Source: Burkholderiaceae bacterium
GTDB taxonomy: Bacteria > Pseudomonadota > Gammaproteobacteria > Burkholderiales > Burkholderiaceae_C
Direction: 5' to 3'
DNA length: 64,000 nucleotides
Assembly (NCBI GenBank): GCA_023954035.1
Contig: JAMLIT010000010.1
Coordinates: 19,501-83,500 of the forward strand
Position numbers and translations under genes: made by a program. The notes beneath the pieces were generated by a model, which saw only the letters and a program-made list of their open reading frames with translations, was not told the origin of the DNA and did not search any database. Each line of letters starts with the position of its first letter. Positions within the stretch are counted from its first letter, which is position 1. Shown here one piece after another: positions 45,612-54,135 of this stretch.

Positions 45612-47303
45612 TTGCGCACTGACCACCCCCCCGCAGGCCCCCGCCACACCGGACCGGCGCGACGCGTGCGGCCGCTCCTGGCCGCCAGCTTGTGCGTGGC
45701 CAGTGCCTGGGCCGCACTGTGCGGCGCAGTGCTGGCCCAAACCCCTCTGCAGCCAGGCCCCGCCTCCCGTATCGACAAGGTCACGCTTTACCAAGGCAGC
45801 GCCACCGTGGAGCGAACGCTGCGCGTGCCCGCCGGCGCGCGCGAGGCGCAGTTCCTCTGCCTGCCAGCAGCGCTCGACGCGCAAAGCCTGCAGGTGAGCG
45901 GGGAGGCCGGACTGCGCATCGGCGAGCTGCGCGTGCAAACCACCGAGCGCGCCTTGGCCAGCGCCTGCGCGAGCCCGCTGGACGCCCAGATCCGCAGCTT
46001 GCAGGACGAGCTCGCCCATGTCGCCGCCGCCGCCAGCGCGCTCCAACTCGTCGACAAATACCTGCACACCGTGGCTGGCGGCGCACCAGCCGAGGGCGGC
46101 AAGGCCGTACCCGCCAGCCCGGCCCAGATCCATGCCACGGCCGACGCTTTGCGCCGCAGCGCCGAAGATGGACAGAAACGCGCCCACCAGCTGCAGCGCG
46201 ACAAGGAAGCGCTGGAGCTGCGCCTCCAACCCCTGCTGGCAGAGCGCGAGCGCACAGCGGGCCAGCGCTCGCGCGTGGTCTCCGTGCAGGTGCAGCTGGC
46301 CAGCGAGCGCGACGCCACCCTGCGTCTGGCCTACCAGGTGCGCGGCCCGAACTGGCAAAGCAGCTACCGCGCCGCGCTGGACGTTGACACGTCCACACTT
46401 CGCCTGGAGCGCCAGGCCATCGTGGCCCAGGCCAGCGGCGAGGACTGGAGCGGCGTACAACTGCGCCTCTCGACCGGAGCGCCCGCGCGCAGCACCCAGG
46501 CACGCCTGCCGCGCCCGTGGACGCTGGACATCGCCCCGCCCGCGCCGCCGCCCGCACCCGCACCCGCGCGCGCGATGTCGATGGCCAAGGGCGCAGCCGC
46601 TCCCAACGCCGCCGTGGAAACCGACATCGCTGAAGCGCCGCTGCCCGACTTCGAGGTGCAGACCGAGGAGGGCGCCTACGCTACCGAATTCGCCGTGCCC
46701 GGCCGCACCAGCGTGCCCAGCAGCGGCGAGCGCGTGACATTGGCGCTGGGCACGGTCGATGCCCCCGTGCGCTTGCTCACCCGCACCGCACCCGGCGTGG
46801 AGCAGGCTGCCTACCTGGTCGCCGAACTGGCGCGCCCCAGTGGCGTCTGGCCGGCGGGGCCGGTGGCGCTGCTGCAGGGCACGCGTTTTGTCGGCAACGG
46901 CCGGCTCGATTTCGCCGCATCCGCAACCGCCACCGCCACCACCGAACTGGCCTTTGGCCGCGACGACCAGATCACGGTACGCGCCGAGCCGGTGCAAGAG
47001 CAGCGCGGCAGCGCCGGCCTGACGGGATCGCGCACCGAGCGCACGGTCCAAAGCCGCTACCGGGTAGACAACCGCCACACGGGCGCCATCGAGCTGCAGG
47101 TACTGCACGCCGCGCCGATTTCGCGCGACGAGACAATCGAAGTGTCTTCGCGCTACACGCCCGAGCCTGCCAGCCTCGCCTTCGCGGGCCAGCCCGGCAC
47201 CGTGCTCTGGCAGCAAAGCCTGGCCGGCGGCGCCAGCGCCACGTTGGCCGCAGAGCATGTGCTGCGCTACCCCAAGGACGCGCCGCTGCGCGAACGCCGA
47301 TGA
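45612..47303 (+). CDS. MuiA-like mucoidy inhibitor family protein (DUF4139/DUF4140)
   Basis: Secreted 563-residue protein: an N-terminal signal (VRPLLAASLCVASAWAALCG), then a DUF4140-like domain (SRIDKVTLYQGSATVERTL). A central coiled coil with LQDELAHVAAAASALQLVDK follows, then a DUF4139 beta domain (YQVRGPNWQSSYRAALDVDT, QASGEDWSGVQLRLSTG). TTG 45612 is chosen because AGGAGG (45600-45605) stands six bases before it; ATG 45579 lacks such a site. Its stop overlaps pgpA (ATGA). The family name comes from mucoidy suppression in Serratia; its molecular role is unknown. Confidence 0.85.
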   Translation: MRTDHPPAGPRHTGPARRVRPLLAASLCVASAWAALCGAVLAQTPLQPGPASRIDKVTLYQGSATVERTLRVPAGAREAQFLCLPAALDAQSLQVSGEAGLRIGELRVQTTERALASACASPLDAQIRSLQDELAHVAAAASALQLVDKYLHTVAGGAPAEGGKAVPASPAQIHATADALRRSAEDGQKRAHQLQRDKEALELRLQPLLAERERTAGQRSRVVSVQVQLASERDATLRLAYQVRGPNWQSSYRAALDVDTSTLRLERQAIVAQASGEDWSGVQLRLSTGAPARSTQARLPRPWTLDIAPPAPPPAPAPARAMSMAKGAAAPNAAVETDIAEAPLPDFEVQTEEGAYATEFAVPGRTSVPSSGERVTLALGTVDAPVRLLTRTAPGVEQAAYLVAELARPSGVWPAGPVALLQGTRFVGNGRLDFAASATATATTELAFGRDDQITVRAEPVQEQRGSAGLTGSRTERTVQSRYRVDNRHTGAIELQVLHAAPISRDETIEVSSRYTPEPASLAFAGQPGTVLWQQSLAGGASATLAAEHVLRYPKDAPLRERR

Positions 47304-47851
47304 GCCCGGCCCCGCTTCCGATGGTGGCACAGGTGCAGCAGACGCCGCCGCCCTCTGCGCGCCGCGCCACCGCCCGCTTTCTGCTGGCGCACCCGGCGCA
47401 CTTCATTGCGCTGGGCTTTGGCTCGGGCCTCTCGCCCTGGGCGCCGGGCACGGTAGGCACGCTGTGGGCGTGGGTGGCGTGGCTGGTGCTGCAGCGCTGG
47501 TTCAACCTTGCCGAGTTGGGCCTGCTGATCGCGGGCGGCACGCTGGTCGGCTGGTGGGCCTGCGCCGTGGCGGCCCGCAATCTGGGCGTGGCCGACCCAG
47601 GCTGCATCGTCTGGGACGAGGTGCTTGCCTTCTGGCTCATCCTCTGGCTGGCCATGCCCATGGGGCTGCTCGGCCAAGCGGTGGCCTTTGCGCTGTTTCG
47701 GTATTTCGACGCCGCCAAACCCGGGCCGGTGAAATGGGCCGACGCGCAATTCAAGGGCTTTGGCGCACGCGGCGCCTTCGGCATTCTGTTCGACGACTTC
47801 GTCGCCGCCTTTTGCACCCTGCTGGTGATCGCGCTGTGGAGGTTTGCATGA
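47300..47851 (+). CDS. pgpA: Phosphatidylglycerophosphatase A
   Basis: Membrane phosphatase that makes phosphatidylglycerol from its phosphate. It is 183 residues. FGSGLSPWAPGTVGTLWA near residues 40-57, VWDEVLAFW and the C-terminal RYFDAAKPGPVKWAD and GFGILFDD-type region are diagnostic. It overlaps both neighbours by four bases. In related genomes it directly follows thiL; here 4 kb of other genes intervene. Confidence 0.94.
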   Translation: MSPAPLPMVAQVQQTPPPSARRATARFLLAHPAHFIALGFGSGLSPWAPGTVGTLWAWVAWLVLQRWFNLAELGLLIAGGTLVGWWACAVAARNLGVADPGCIVWDEVLAFWLILWLAMPMGLLGQAVAFALFRYFDAAKPGPVKWADAQFKGFGARGAFGILFDDFVAAFCTLLVIALWRFA

Positions 47852-48372
47852 GCCTGGAATCGCTCTTAAATCAGGAGCTGCAAGCGCAGTCGCCATCTGC
47901 GCTGGAGGCCGATTTGACCCATGTTTCAACCCAGTTGCTGGCGCGCGGTGAAATGCTGGCCACGGCCGAGAGCTGCACCGGTGGCCTGATTGCCGCCGCC
48001 TGCACTGCGCTGGCGGGTTCGAGCCAATGGTTCGAGCGCGGCTTCGTCAGCTATTCGAATGCCGCCAAGAGCGAGCTGCTGGGCGTGGACGCAGCGTTGA
48101 TCGCCGCCCAGGGCGCCGTCAGCGAGGCGGTGGTCCGCGCCATGGCCGAGGGCGCACTGGCCCATTCGGCCGCGCAGGCCAGCCTGGCCGTCACCGGCAT
48201 CGCCGGCCCCACGGGCGCCGCTGCCGGCAAGCCCGTGGGCACCGTGTGGTTCGGGTGGTGCGTGGCCGGCCGAACGCACAGCGAAGTTCAGCACTTCCCC
48301 GGGGACCGCGCCGCGGTGCGCGCGGCCACGGTGGCACATGCGCTGGCGCGGCTGAAGTCGCTGCTGCAATGA
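47848..48372 (+). CDS. pncC: Nicotinamide-nucleotide amidase (CinA C-terminal type)
   Basis: Deamidates NMN to recycle pyridine nucleotides. It is 174 residues, matching stand-alone PncC with no CinA N-domain. Motifs: TAESCTGGLIAA, GFVSYSNAAKSELLGV and AVTGIAGPTGAAAGKPVGTVW. Residues about 5-26, before LLARGEMLATAES, are repeat-like and replace the short N-terminus of the family. ATG 47848 overlaps the pgpA stop. Confidence 0.93.
   Translation: MSLESLLNQELQAQSPSALEADLTHVSTQLLARGEMLATAESCTGGLIAAACTALAGSSQWFERGFVSYSNAAKSELLGVDAALIAAQGAVSEAVVRAMAEGALAHSAAQASLAVTGIAGPTGAAAGKPVGTVWFGWCVAGRTHSEVQHFPGDRAAVRAATVAHALARLKSLLQ
47860..47918 (-). repeat. Palindromic repeat-like segment at the pncC N-terminus
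   Basis: TCTTAAATCAGGAGCTGC, then AAGCGC, then TGCGCTGGAGGCCGATTT aligns with the reversed repeat (AGCTGCTTGCGCTT, AAGCGCTAGAGGCCAATTT). It is more G+C-rich than other copies, suggesting an old, amelioriated insertion. It keeps the frame. Confidence 0.55.
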
Positions 48373-48387
48373 AACGGAAAAATTCGG

Positions 48388-48440
48388 AGAAATGGGCCTC
48401 TAGCGCTTATTCATCGGGCATTGAAAGCTATTTTTTCAGG
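48388..48440 (+). repeat. Palindromic repeat, intergenic copy 5
   Basis: Core GGCCTCTAGCGCTTATT at 48395-48411, followed by CATCGGGCATTGAAAGCTAT and a T-run. It lies between pncC and the SEC-C gene on the opposite strand, as with other copies at convergent gene ends, and may terminate pncC transcription. Confidence 0.85.
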
Positions 48441-48445
48441 AGCGA

Positions 48446-49285
48446 TCAGGCGCCGTGGCATTTCTTGAACTTCTTGCCGCTGCCGCACCAGCAGGGGTCA
48501 TTGCGGCCGGGTTCTGGCGCCTTGCGCAGCGTCTCCACGCGCGGGCCCAGGCTCTTCCATAGCTGGCGCAGGTCGTACACCGCCCAGATCGCCTCGCCAA
48601 ACTGCTCCACGCGGGTTTCGCTCACCGAAGGCGGGCCGTCTTCCGTGTACATGTTGACGGCCGGCTTGCCGGTGTCGTCCTCGGTCAGCGCGACGATGGA
48701 GTCCAGCGCGTCGTCCAGCCACTGGGCCTGCTCACGATCGCGCGGCGGCGCCCAATCCTCGGGCCAGTTTTCCACTGCGAACATGAAGCCCAGCGCCCAG
48801 ACCTGGGCAAACGAGGGCACTTCGCCGTCTTGCATGGCCGGGCGCTCGGCCTCGGGCAAGGCGAGCAGCGCGCCGCGCACATCCATGACTTCGGGCTCCA
48901 GCGTGCGCGGGTCGTCCAGCGCCTCGACGGGGGTGTCCAGCGCCAGCGCCACTTCGTCAAAGCGGCGCTGCCACAGCGCAAGAAAACGCTCCTGCTGCGC
49001 CATGTCGGCAAACATGGGCAGGCGGCGCAGCGGGGCATCGGCGGGCCACTGAATGGGCTCGCCATCGCCCAGCAGCATGGGCAGGTACTCGGTTGGCGCA
49101 ATAGCGCGGCGGCTGCAGACCAGTGCGGTGAGAAAACCGTCGCAGAACTCCCACTGCGGGGTTTCGTCCAGGCGCGCCCGCATCTCGTCGAGGATGTCGT
49201 CCAGCGCCTCCAGGTCCTGCGGCGAGAGCGCGCGGGCCGGGTCGGCACCCTCTTGTGCGGACGAATCTTGCGTGGCTTCGGTCAT
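48446..49285 (-). CDS. UPF0149/YecA family protein with C-terminal SEC-C zinc motif
   Basis: A 279-residue acidic protein with an N-terminal YgfB/YecA-like helical domain (QWEFCDGFLTALVCSRRAIA, EYLPMLLGD). The C-terminal SEC-C zinc finger PGRNDPCWCGSGKKFKKCHG is the metal-binding tail first seen in SecA. It is likely a ribosome- or SecA-associated accessory factor. ATG 49285 gives a clean N-terminus. Divergent from the kinase-like gene. Confidence 0.88.
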   Translation of the reverse strand: MTEATQDSSAQEGADPARALSPQDLEALDDILDEMRARLDETPQWEFCDGFLTALVCSRRAIAPTEYLPMLLGDGEPIQWPADAPLRRLPMFADMAQQERFLALWQRRFDEVALALDTPVEALDDPRTLEPEVMDVRGALLALPEAERPAMQDGEVPSFAQVWALGFMFAVENWPEDWAPPRDREQAQWLDDALDSIVALTEDDTGKPAVNMYTEDGPPSVSETRVEQFGEAIWAVYDLRQLWKSLGPRVETLRKAPEPGRNDPCWCGSGKKFKKCHGA

Positions 49286-49404
49286 GTCGGTCGGTCCTAT
49301 GATTGGCCGGCGGCTGTGCTCAAAAATGCCATGCCGCGCGTGGCGGCCAGTGTAGCGCCGGCCCTTCTTTCTTCCGACGACTTCGACCCGACCACTCCCA
49401 GCCT

Positions 49405-50202
49405 GTGACCGCCCCGATCGACTACCCCGGCTTTCTGCGCACCCAGGCTGCCGCCCAGGCACGCAGCATCGCCAGCTACCTGCCGAGCGGCGAGCAGCTC
49501 TGGCTCAAAAAGGCCGGGCCGCGCAACCCCGCAAGCCGCTACCGGGCCATGGGCGCGCTCGCTGCGCTGTTGCGATTGCCGCTGCTCACCCCCGTGCCGA
49601 ACCGCGGCGGGCACCAAGCCATTGCCACCGAGGCGCGCAGGCTGCGCGAACTGGCTGCGATCGGCATCCACGTGCCCGTCTTGCTCGCCGTGCAGCCCGA
49701 TGCCCTGCTGCTGCGCCACCTGGGCGTGCCCGGTCAACCCACGCCGTCGCTGGCCAACGAGATGCGCGACGCCGTACCCGCAGGCGCTGGCGCCGTGCTG
49801 ACCCTGTGGCAACAAGGCCTGGCCGCGATCGGCGAAGTGCACGCCCGCGGCAGCTACCTGAGCCAGGCCTTTGCGCGCAACCTGGTGCGCTGCGCTGATG
49901 GCCAGGTCGGTTTCATCGATTTCGAGGACGACCCTGGCGCCGTACTGCCGCTGGCGTTGTGCCAGGCGCGCGATGCCCTGTGCTTCGCGCATTCCAGCGC
50001 ACTGTCCCTGCACGAAGCGGATGCCATGTCCATGGCGCGACCGATATGGCACGCCTGGTTGGCACGGGGTTCGCCCCCGATGCAGGCCGCCCTGGTCGCC
50101 AGCGCCGCGCGCCTCGCCTGGCTGCGCCACCTGCCTGCCAGCCGACGCCTCGGCCGCGATCTGCAGCGCGCGCGCGCCGCGCACGATTTGCTGGCGCAAT
50201 GA
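49405..50202 (+). CDS. Protein kinase-like fold protein, unknown substrate
   Basis: A 265-residue protein. GSYLSQAFARNLV looks like a kinase catalytic loop with Asn, and GFIDFEDDPG like the metal-binding DFG-type motif, as in lipopolysaccharide or aminoglycoside kinase-like folds. An early Lys in LWLKKAGP could bind ATP. No membrane segments. The start is GTG 49405, matching where recognisable sequence begins. The substrate is not apparent; calling it a Ser/Thr kinase would be unsupported. Confidence 0.7.
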   Translation: MTAPIDYPGFLRTQAAAQARSIASYLPSGEQLWLKKAGPRNPASRYRAMGALAALLRLPLLTPVPNRGGHQAIATEARRLRELAAIGIHVPVLLAVQPDALLLRHLGVPGQPTPSLANEMRDAVPAGAGAVLTLWQQGLAAIGEVHARGSYLSQAFARNLVRCADGQVGFIDFEDDPGAVLPLALCQARDALCFAHSSALSLHEADAMSMARPIWHAWLARGSPPMQAALVASAARLAWLRHLPASRRLGRDLQRARAAHDLLAQ

Positions 50203-50251
50203 GTTCTTCGCTGCGGCACACTGGCAGCATTCGCCATGTACAGGAGCCAAC

Positions 50252-51220
50252 ATGAAACTCACCGCCGCCGTCGCCCAGTGCGCCACCGTGTTGTTCGACA
50301 CCGCCGCCACCGTCGCCAAGGCACAAAGGCTGATGCAGCAGGCTGCAGCACAAGGCGCGCAGGTGCTGGTCTTTCCCGAAGCCTATCTGGGCGGCTATCC
50401 GAAAGGTGCAGACTTTCACATCTTTGTCGGCGCACGCACACCCGAGGGGCGCGAGGACTTCAAAAAATACTACGACGCCGCCGTCGCCCTGGACGGCCCG
50501 GAGCTTGCGCAGCTTGCCCAGACCGCTGCCGAATGCCGGCTCACGGTGTGCATCGGCATCATCGAGCGCGATGGCGGCACGCTGTACTGCACTGCCGTCT
50601 ACCTGGGCCCCGATGCCCAGGGCGAAGGCCGGGTGCTGGGCCACCACCGCAAGCTGATGCCGACCGCACTCGAGCGCCTGGTCTGGGGCTATGGCGACGG
50701 CTCGACGCTGAAAGCCATCGACACACCCTACGGCAAGCTCGGCGCAGTGATTTGCTGGGAGAACTACATGCCGGCCCTGCGCATGGCCATGTACCAGCAG
50801 CGCGTGGCCCTGTACTGCGCCCCCACGGCAGACGACCGCGACAGCTGGATTGCCAGCATGCAGCACATCGCCATGGAAGGCCGCTGCTTTGTGCTCTCCA
50901 GCTGCCAGCACCTGCGCCGAAAAGACTTCCCCATGGACGCCATGCACAACCGCCTGCCCGAAGCCCAGGACACCCTCCTGATGCGCGGCGGAAGCTGCAT
51001 CGTCGGCCCGCTGGGCCAGGTGCTTGCGGGGCCGGTATACGGCGAGGATGTGCTGTTGACCGCAGAGATCGACACCGGCGACATCACGCGCGCGCAGATG
51101 GACTTTGACCCGGTGGGCCACTACGCACGGCCCGACGTGTTCCAGCTGGCGGTGAACACCGCGCCGCAGCGCGCAGTGCATCTGGCGCCCGGCGCCAGCA
51201 CCTCGGCGGACTGCCCATGA
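50252..51220 (+). CDS. Nitrilase-family carbon-nitrogen hydrolase
   Basis: A 322-residue hydrolase with the full catalytic set: Glu in VFPEAYLGGYPKG, Lys in HHRKLMPTALERLVWGYGDG, and the nucleophilic Cys in GAVICWENYMPALR. The LVWGYGDGS segment is typical of true nitrilases, which convert organic nitriles to acids and ammonia, rather than amidases. CAGGAG precedes ATG 50252. It overlaps the nitroreductase gene by four bases. Confidence 0.92.
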   Translation: MKLTAAVAQCATVLFDTAATVAKAQRLMQQAAAQGAQVLVFPEAYLGGYPKGADFHIFVGARTPEGREDFKKYYDAAVALDGPELAQLAQTAAECRLTVCIGIIERDGGTLYCTAVYLGPDAQGEGRVLGHHRKLMPTALERLVWGYGDGSTLKAIDTPYGKLGAVICWENYMPALRMAMYQQRVALYCAPTADDRDSWIASMQHIAMEGRCFVLSSCQHLRRKDFPMDAMHNRLPEAQDTLLMRGGSCIVGPLGQVLAGPVYGEDVLLTAEIDTGDITRAQMDFDPVGHYARPDVFQLAVNTAPQRAVHLAPGASTSADCP

Positions 51221-51894
51221 AGGTTTCCGAAGCCATTGCAAAGCGGATGTCGGTGCGCGCCTTCACCCAGGAAGTGCCGCCTGCCACCACGGTGCGCAGC
51301 ATCCTCGAAGCCGCAGCGCGGGCTCCCTCGGGAGGCAACCTGCAGCCGTGGCAGGTGCATGCACTGACGGGGACGCCGCTGGCTGAGTTGCTGGCCCGTG
51401 TTGCGGCCAGTCCGCCGCAGCCCGAACCCGAGTACGCCGTTTACCCGCCGAGCTTGTGGGAACCCTACCGCACGCGCCGCTTTGAGAACGGCGAGCAGCT
51501 CTACAGCACCTTGGAAATTGCGCGCGAAGACAAGGCCGCACGCCTGCGCCAGATGGCAAAAAATGCGCGGTTCTTTGGTGCGCCCGTAGGCATCTTTTTG
51601 ACCATCGACCGGCGCATGGGGCCGCCGCAATGGGCCGATCTGGGCTGCTATTTGCAAAACGTGCTGCTGCTGGCGGTCGAAGCAGGTCTGGCCGCCTGCC
51701 CGCAGGAATACTGGGCGTTTTGCTCCGAACCGGTGAAGGCGTTTTTGCGCCTGAGCCCGGAGCAGCTCCTGTTCGCCGGGATTGCGCTGGGCTATGCGGA
51801 CGAACAGGCCCCCGTCAACCAGATGCGCACGCAGCGGGCACCGTTCTGTGAAGTTGCCCACATGTGGGGCTTCCCTCCCGATCAGTCGCTCTGA
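51217..51894 (+). CDS. Nitroreductase-family flavoprotein
   Basis: Predicted FMN-dependent NAD(P)H oxidoreductase of 225 residues. RMSVRAFTQE near the N-terminus and ARAPSGGNLQPW bind FMN; GCYLQNVLLLAVEAGLAACPQ and GIALGYADEQAPVN match the family. It is translationally coupled to the nitrilase, so both may process a nitrogenous xenobiotic or plant compound. The actual substrate is unknown. Confidence 0.9.
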   Translation: MKVSEAIAKRMSVRAFTQEVPPATTVRSILEAAARAPSGGNLQPWQVHALTGTPLAELLARVAASPPQPEPEYAVYPPSLWEPYRTRRFENGEQLYSTLEIAREDKAARLRQMAKNARFFGAPVGIFLTIDRRMGPPQWADLGCYLQNVLLLAVEAGLAACPQEYWAFCSEPVKAFLRLSPEQLLFAGIALGYADEQAPVNQMRTQRAPFCEVAHMWGFPPDQSL

Positions 51895-52020
51895 GTCTCC
51901 CCAACCGGCATGTAAAATCTGCGGCTTTTCAAGACCCGGATGACTGGCCTGCTGGCGTCGCAGGTCGCTTGCTTTCCATGCAAAGCGAGCACGGCGCGCG
52001 TTCCAAGAAAAACAACCCTG

Positions 52021-54090
52021 ATGTCTGCTGCCGCCCACGCCCTATCGCATCCGAAATACCGACCTGACATTGACGGCCTGCGGGCGGTCGCCGTTGTATC
52101 GGTCGTCGCGTTCCACGCTGCTCCCGACTGGATTGCCGGTGGCTTCATCGGCGTCGACATTTTTTTCGTGATTTCCGGTTTTTTGATTTCGACGATTCTG
52201 TTCAATAACCTGGAAAGGGACACGTTCAGCCTGCGCGAGTTTTACGCACGTCGCATTCAACGCATCTTCCCATCCTTGGTCGTCGTGCTTACGGCGACTT
52301 ACGCCATGGGCTGGTGGGTGCTGCTGGCCAACGAATTCGCACAACTTGGCAAGCACATCGTTGCGGGCGCGCTGTTTGTCTCCAACCTCGCGCTCTGGGG
52401 CGAATCGGGCTATTTCGACGCCGCTGCGGAAACCAAGCCGCTTCTCCATTTGTGGAGTTTGGGAATTGAAGAGCAGTTCTACATCGTTTGGCCGCTCCTG
52501 TTGCTGGTGGGGTGGAACCGCAGGTACAACTTGTTGACCCTTACGCTTGTGTTGGGCGGCCTTTCCATGTGGCTGAACCTCAAGGGGATGGCCAAAAACC
52601 CGACCGCCACTTTCTATGCGCCCCAAACGCGGTTCTGGGAACTGCTGGCGGGAAGCTTTCTGGCATGGGCTTGGCTGCATCCCCACGCTAAAACACGGAG
52701 TCTGAGCAATGCTGTGGATCGTTGGATCCACCGCATGCTGTACCGCGACATGCCTTCTGGCGACGGCAAGGCACTCGCCAATGCACTGTCCGTGATCGGG
52801 GTGATCCTGCTTGCCTTCGGTGTTTTCAGGATCAAGGCCGCATTCGGATTTCCTGGCAAATGGGCGATCGTGCCGGTGCTCGGCGCTGTCTGCATCATCT
52901 CGGCGGGACCTACGGCATGGTTCAACAGAATCGTTTTGTCCAGCCGGCCCGCCGTATGGCTTGGTCTGATCAGCTTTCCACTGTACTTATGGCATTGGCC
53001 GTTGCTGGCGTTTGCCCGGGTCATGGAAGAGGGTCTTCCCAGTGCGCAAATCCGCATCGCAGCCGTCGTGCTGGCCGTTGTGCTGGCGTGGCTGACCTAC
53101 CGACTCGTGGAACGGCCCTTGCGGTTCGGTGCCCGCAAACGCTTGAAGATTCTTGTTTTGTGTGGCTTGATGGCTTGCATCGGCGCCGTGGGCTATTACA
53201 CCTTCAGCAAGGCCGGCCTGGTCTTTGGCGCGCAATCGCGAATCACCAACGCACTGTTGGAGCAAATTGTGGAGCCGCCGAATACGCGCCTTTCCGATGG
53301 ATCCTGCGAGAAATACCTTCAATTCTCCTTGGGACCGGGCGCCGTCTGTCTCACCAATTCCTCGGCTCCGCAGGTGCTTTTCGTGGGCGACAGCCACGCC
53401 ATGTCTCTGAACAGCGCAGCCGTGCTCGGCAAAGTGGCCATCCAATCGATGCTGATTGGGAACCATGGTTGTGCTCCGCTCATGAGCCACTCCATCATGG
53501 AAGGCAAAGTGAACAAGGGCTGCAATGCCTTGCCCGACGAGGCGCTGAAGGTACTCTCTCGGTTCCCCACGATCCAGACGGTCGTCCTCGACTCGCGGGG
53601 GCCCCTGTATTTTTCAGGACAAGGCTATGGCGTTGAGGGCGCAAGCAACTATTCGATTTTTGCCTTGGATGGCTCTTCCGGCGCAACCCAGGCCGAAATG
53701 TTCCGAAAGGGCTATTCCGAATTCGCGGCCGCCCTGTTGGCGCTGCACAAGCAAGTGGTTGTTGTCATCGACCCGCCCGAACTGGGAGAGGATCCCCGGG
53801 CCTGCGTGGTTGTGCGACCCGTGTCCCTCTCCCCAAAAACCCTCTCCAGTTGCACGCAGAGCCGATCCAAAGTCGATGAAAGGCAGGCGGTGTACCGGCA
53901 GCTGGTCGCGCAAATCCAGGCGGACAACCCTGGGCTGGCGGTGTACGACCCGATAGATCTGTTTTGCGATGATGCGCAGTGCTACGGCTTGCGCAATGGA
54001 AACTTGCTCTATTGGGACGACGATCACATATCGACCTGGGCCAGCGAACTGGTTCTGACGGACATGCAAAAGCGCAAGCTTCTCCCCTAG
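52021..54090 (+). CDS. OafA/YrhL-type acyltransferase with C-terminal SGNH domain
   Basis: Integral-membrane O-acyltransferase for envelope or exopolysaccharide, 689 residues. The N-terminal half is acyltransferase 3: YRPDIDGLRAVAVVSVVAFH at residues 14-33, GGFIGVDIFFVISGFLIS and WSLGIEEQFYIVWPLLLLV. The C-terminal half is an SGNH esterase/transferase-like domain with GDSHAMSL near 455 and WDDDHIST near 667. ATG 52021 is preferred over an upstream in-frame start. Base composition and codon use are visibly less G+C-rich than its neighbours, suggesting transfer. Confidence 0.92.
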   Translation: MSAAAHALSHPKYRPDIDGLRAVAVVSVVAFHAAPDWIAGGFIGVDIFFVISGFLISTILFNNLERDTFSLREFYARRIQRIFPSLVVVLTATYAMGWWVLLANEFAQLGKHIVAGALFVSNLALWGESGYFDAAAETKPLLHLWSLGIEEQFYIVWPLLLLVGWNRRYNLLTLTLVLGGLSMWLNLKGMAKNPTATFYAPQTRFWELLAGSFLAWAWLHPHAKTRSLSNAVDRWIHRMLYRDMPSGDGKALANALSVIGVILLAFGVFRIKAAFGFPGKWAIVPVLGAVCIISAGPTAWFNRIVLSSRPAVWLGLISFPLYLWHWPLLAFARVMEEGLPSAQIRIAAVVLAVVLAWLTYRLVERPLRFGARKRLKILVLCGLMACIGAVGYYTFSKAGLVFGAQSRITNALLEQIVEPPNTRLSDGSCEKYLQFSLGPGAVCLTNSSAPQVLFVGDSHAMSLNSAAVLGKVAIQSMLIGNHGCAPLMSHSIMEGKVNKGCNALPDEALKVLSRFPTIQTVVLDSRGPLYFSGQGYGVEGASNYSIFALDGSSGATQAEMFRKGYSEFAAALLALHKQVVVVIDPPELGEDPRACVVVRPVSLSPKTLSSCTQSRSKVDERQAVYRQLVAQIQADNPGLAVYDPIDLFCDDAQCYGLRNGNLLYWDDDHISTWASELVLTDMQKRKLLP

Positions 54091-54135
54091 GCGCACTTTC
54101 CGCCCAACGGCGCCGGGCCGATGTCCCTGCCACGC

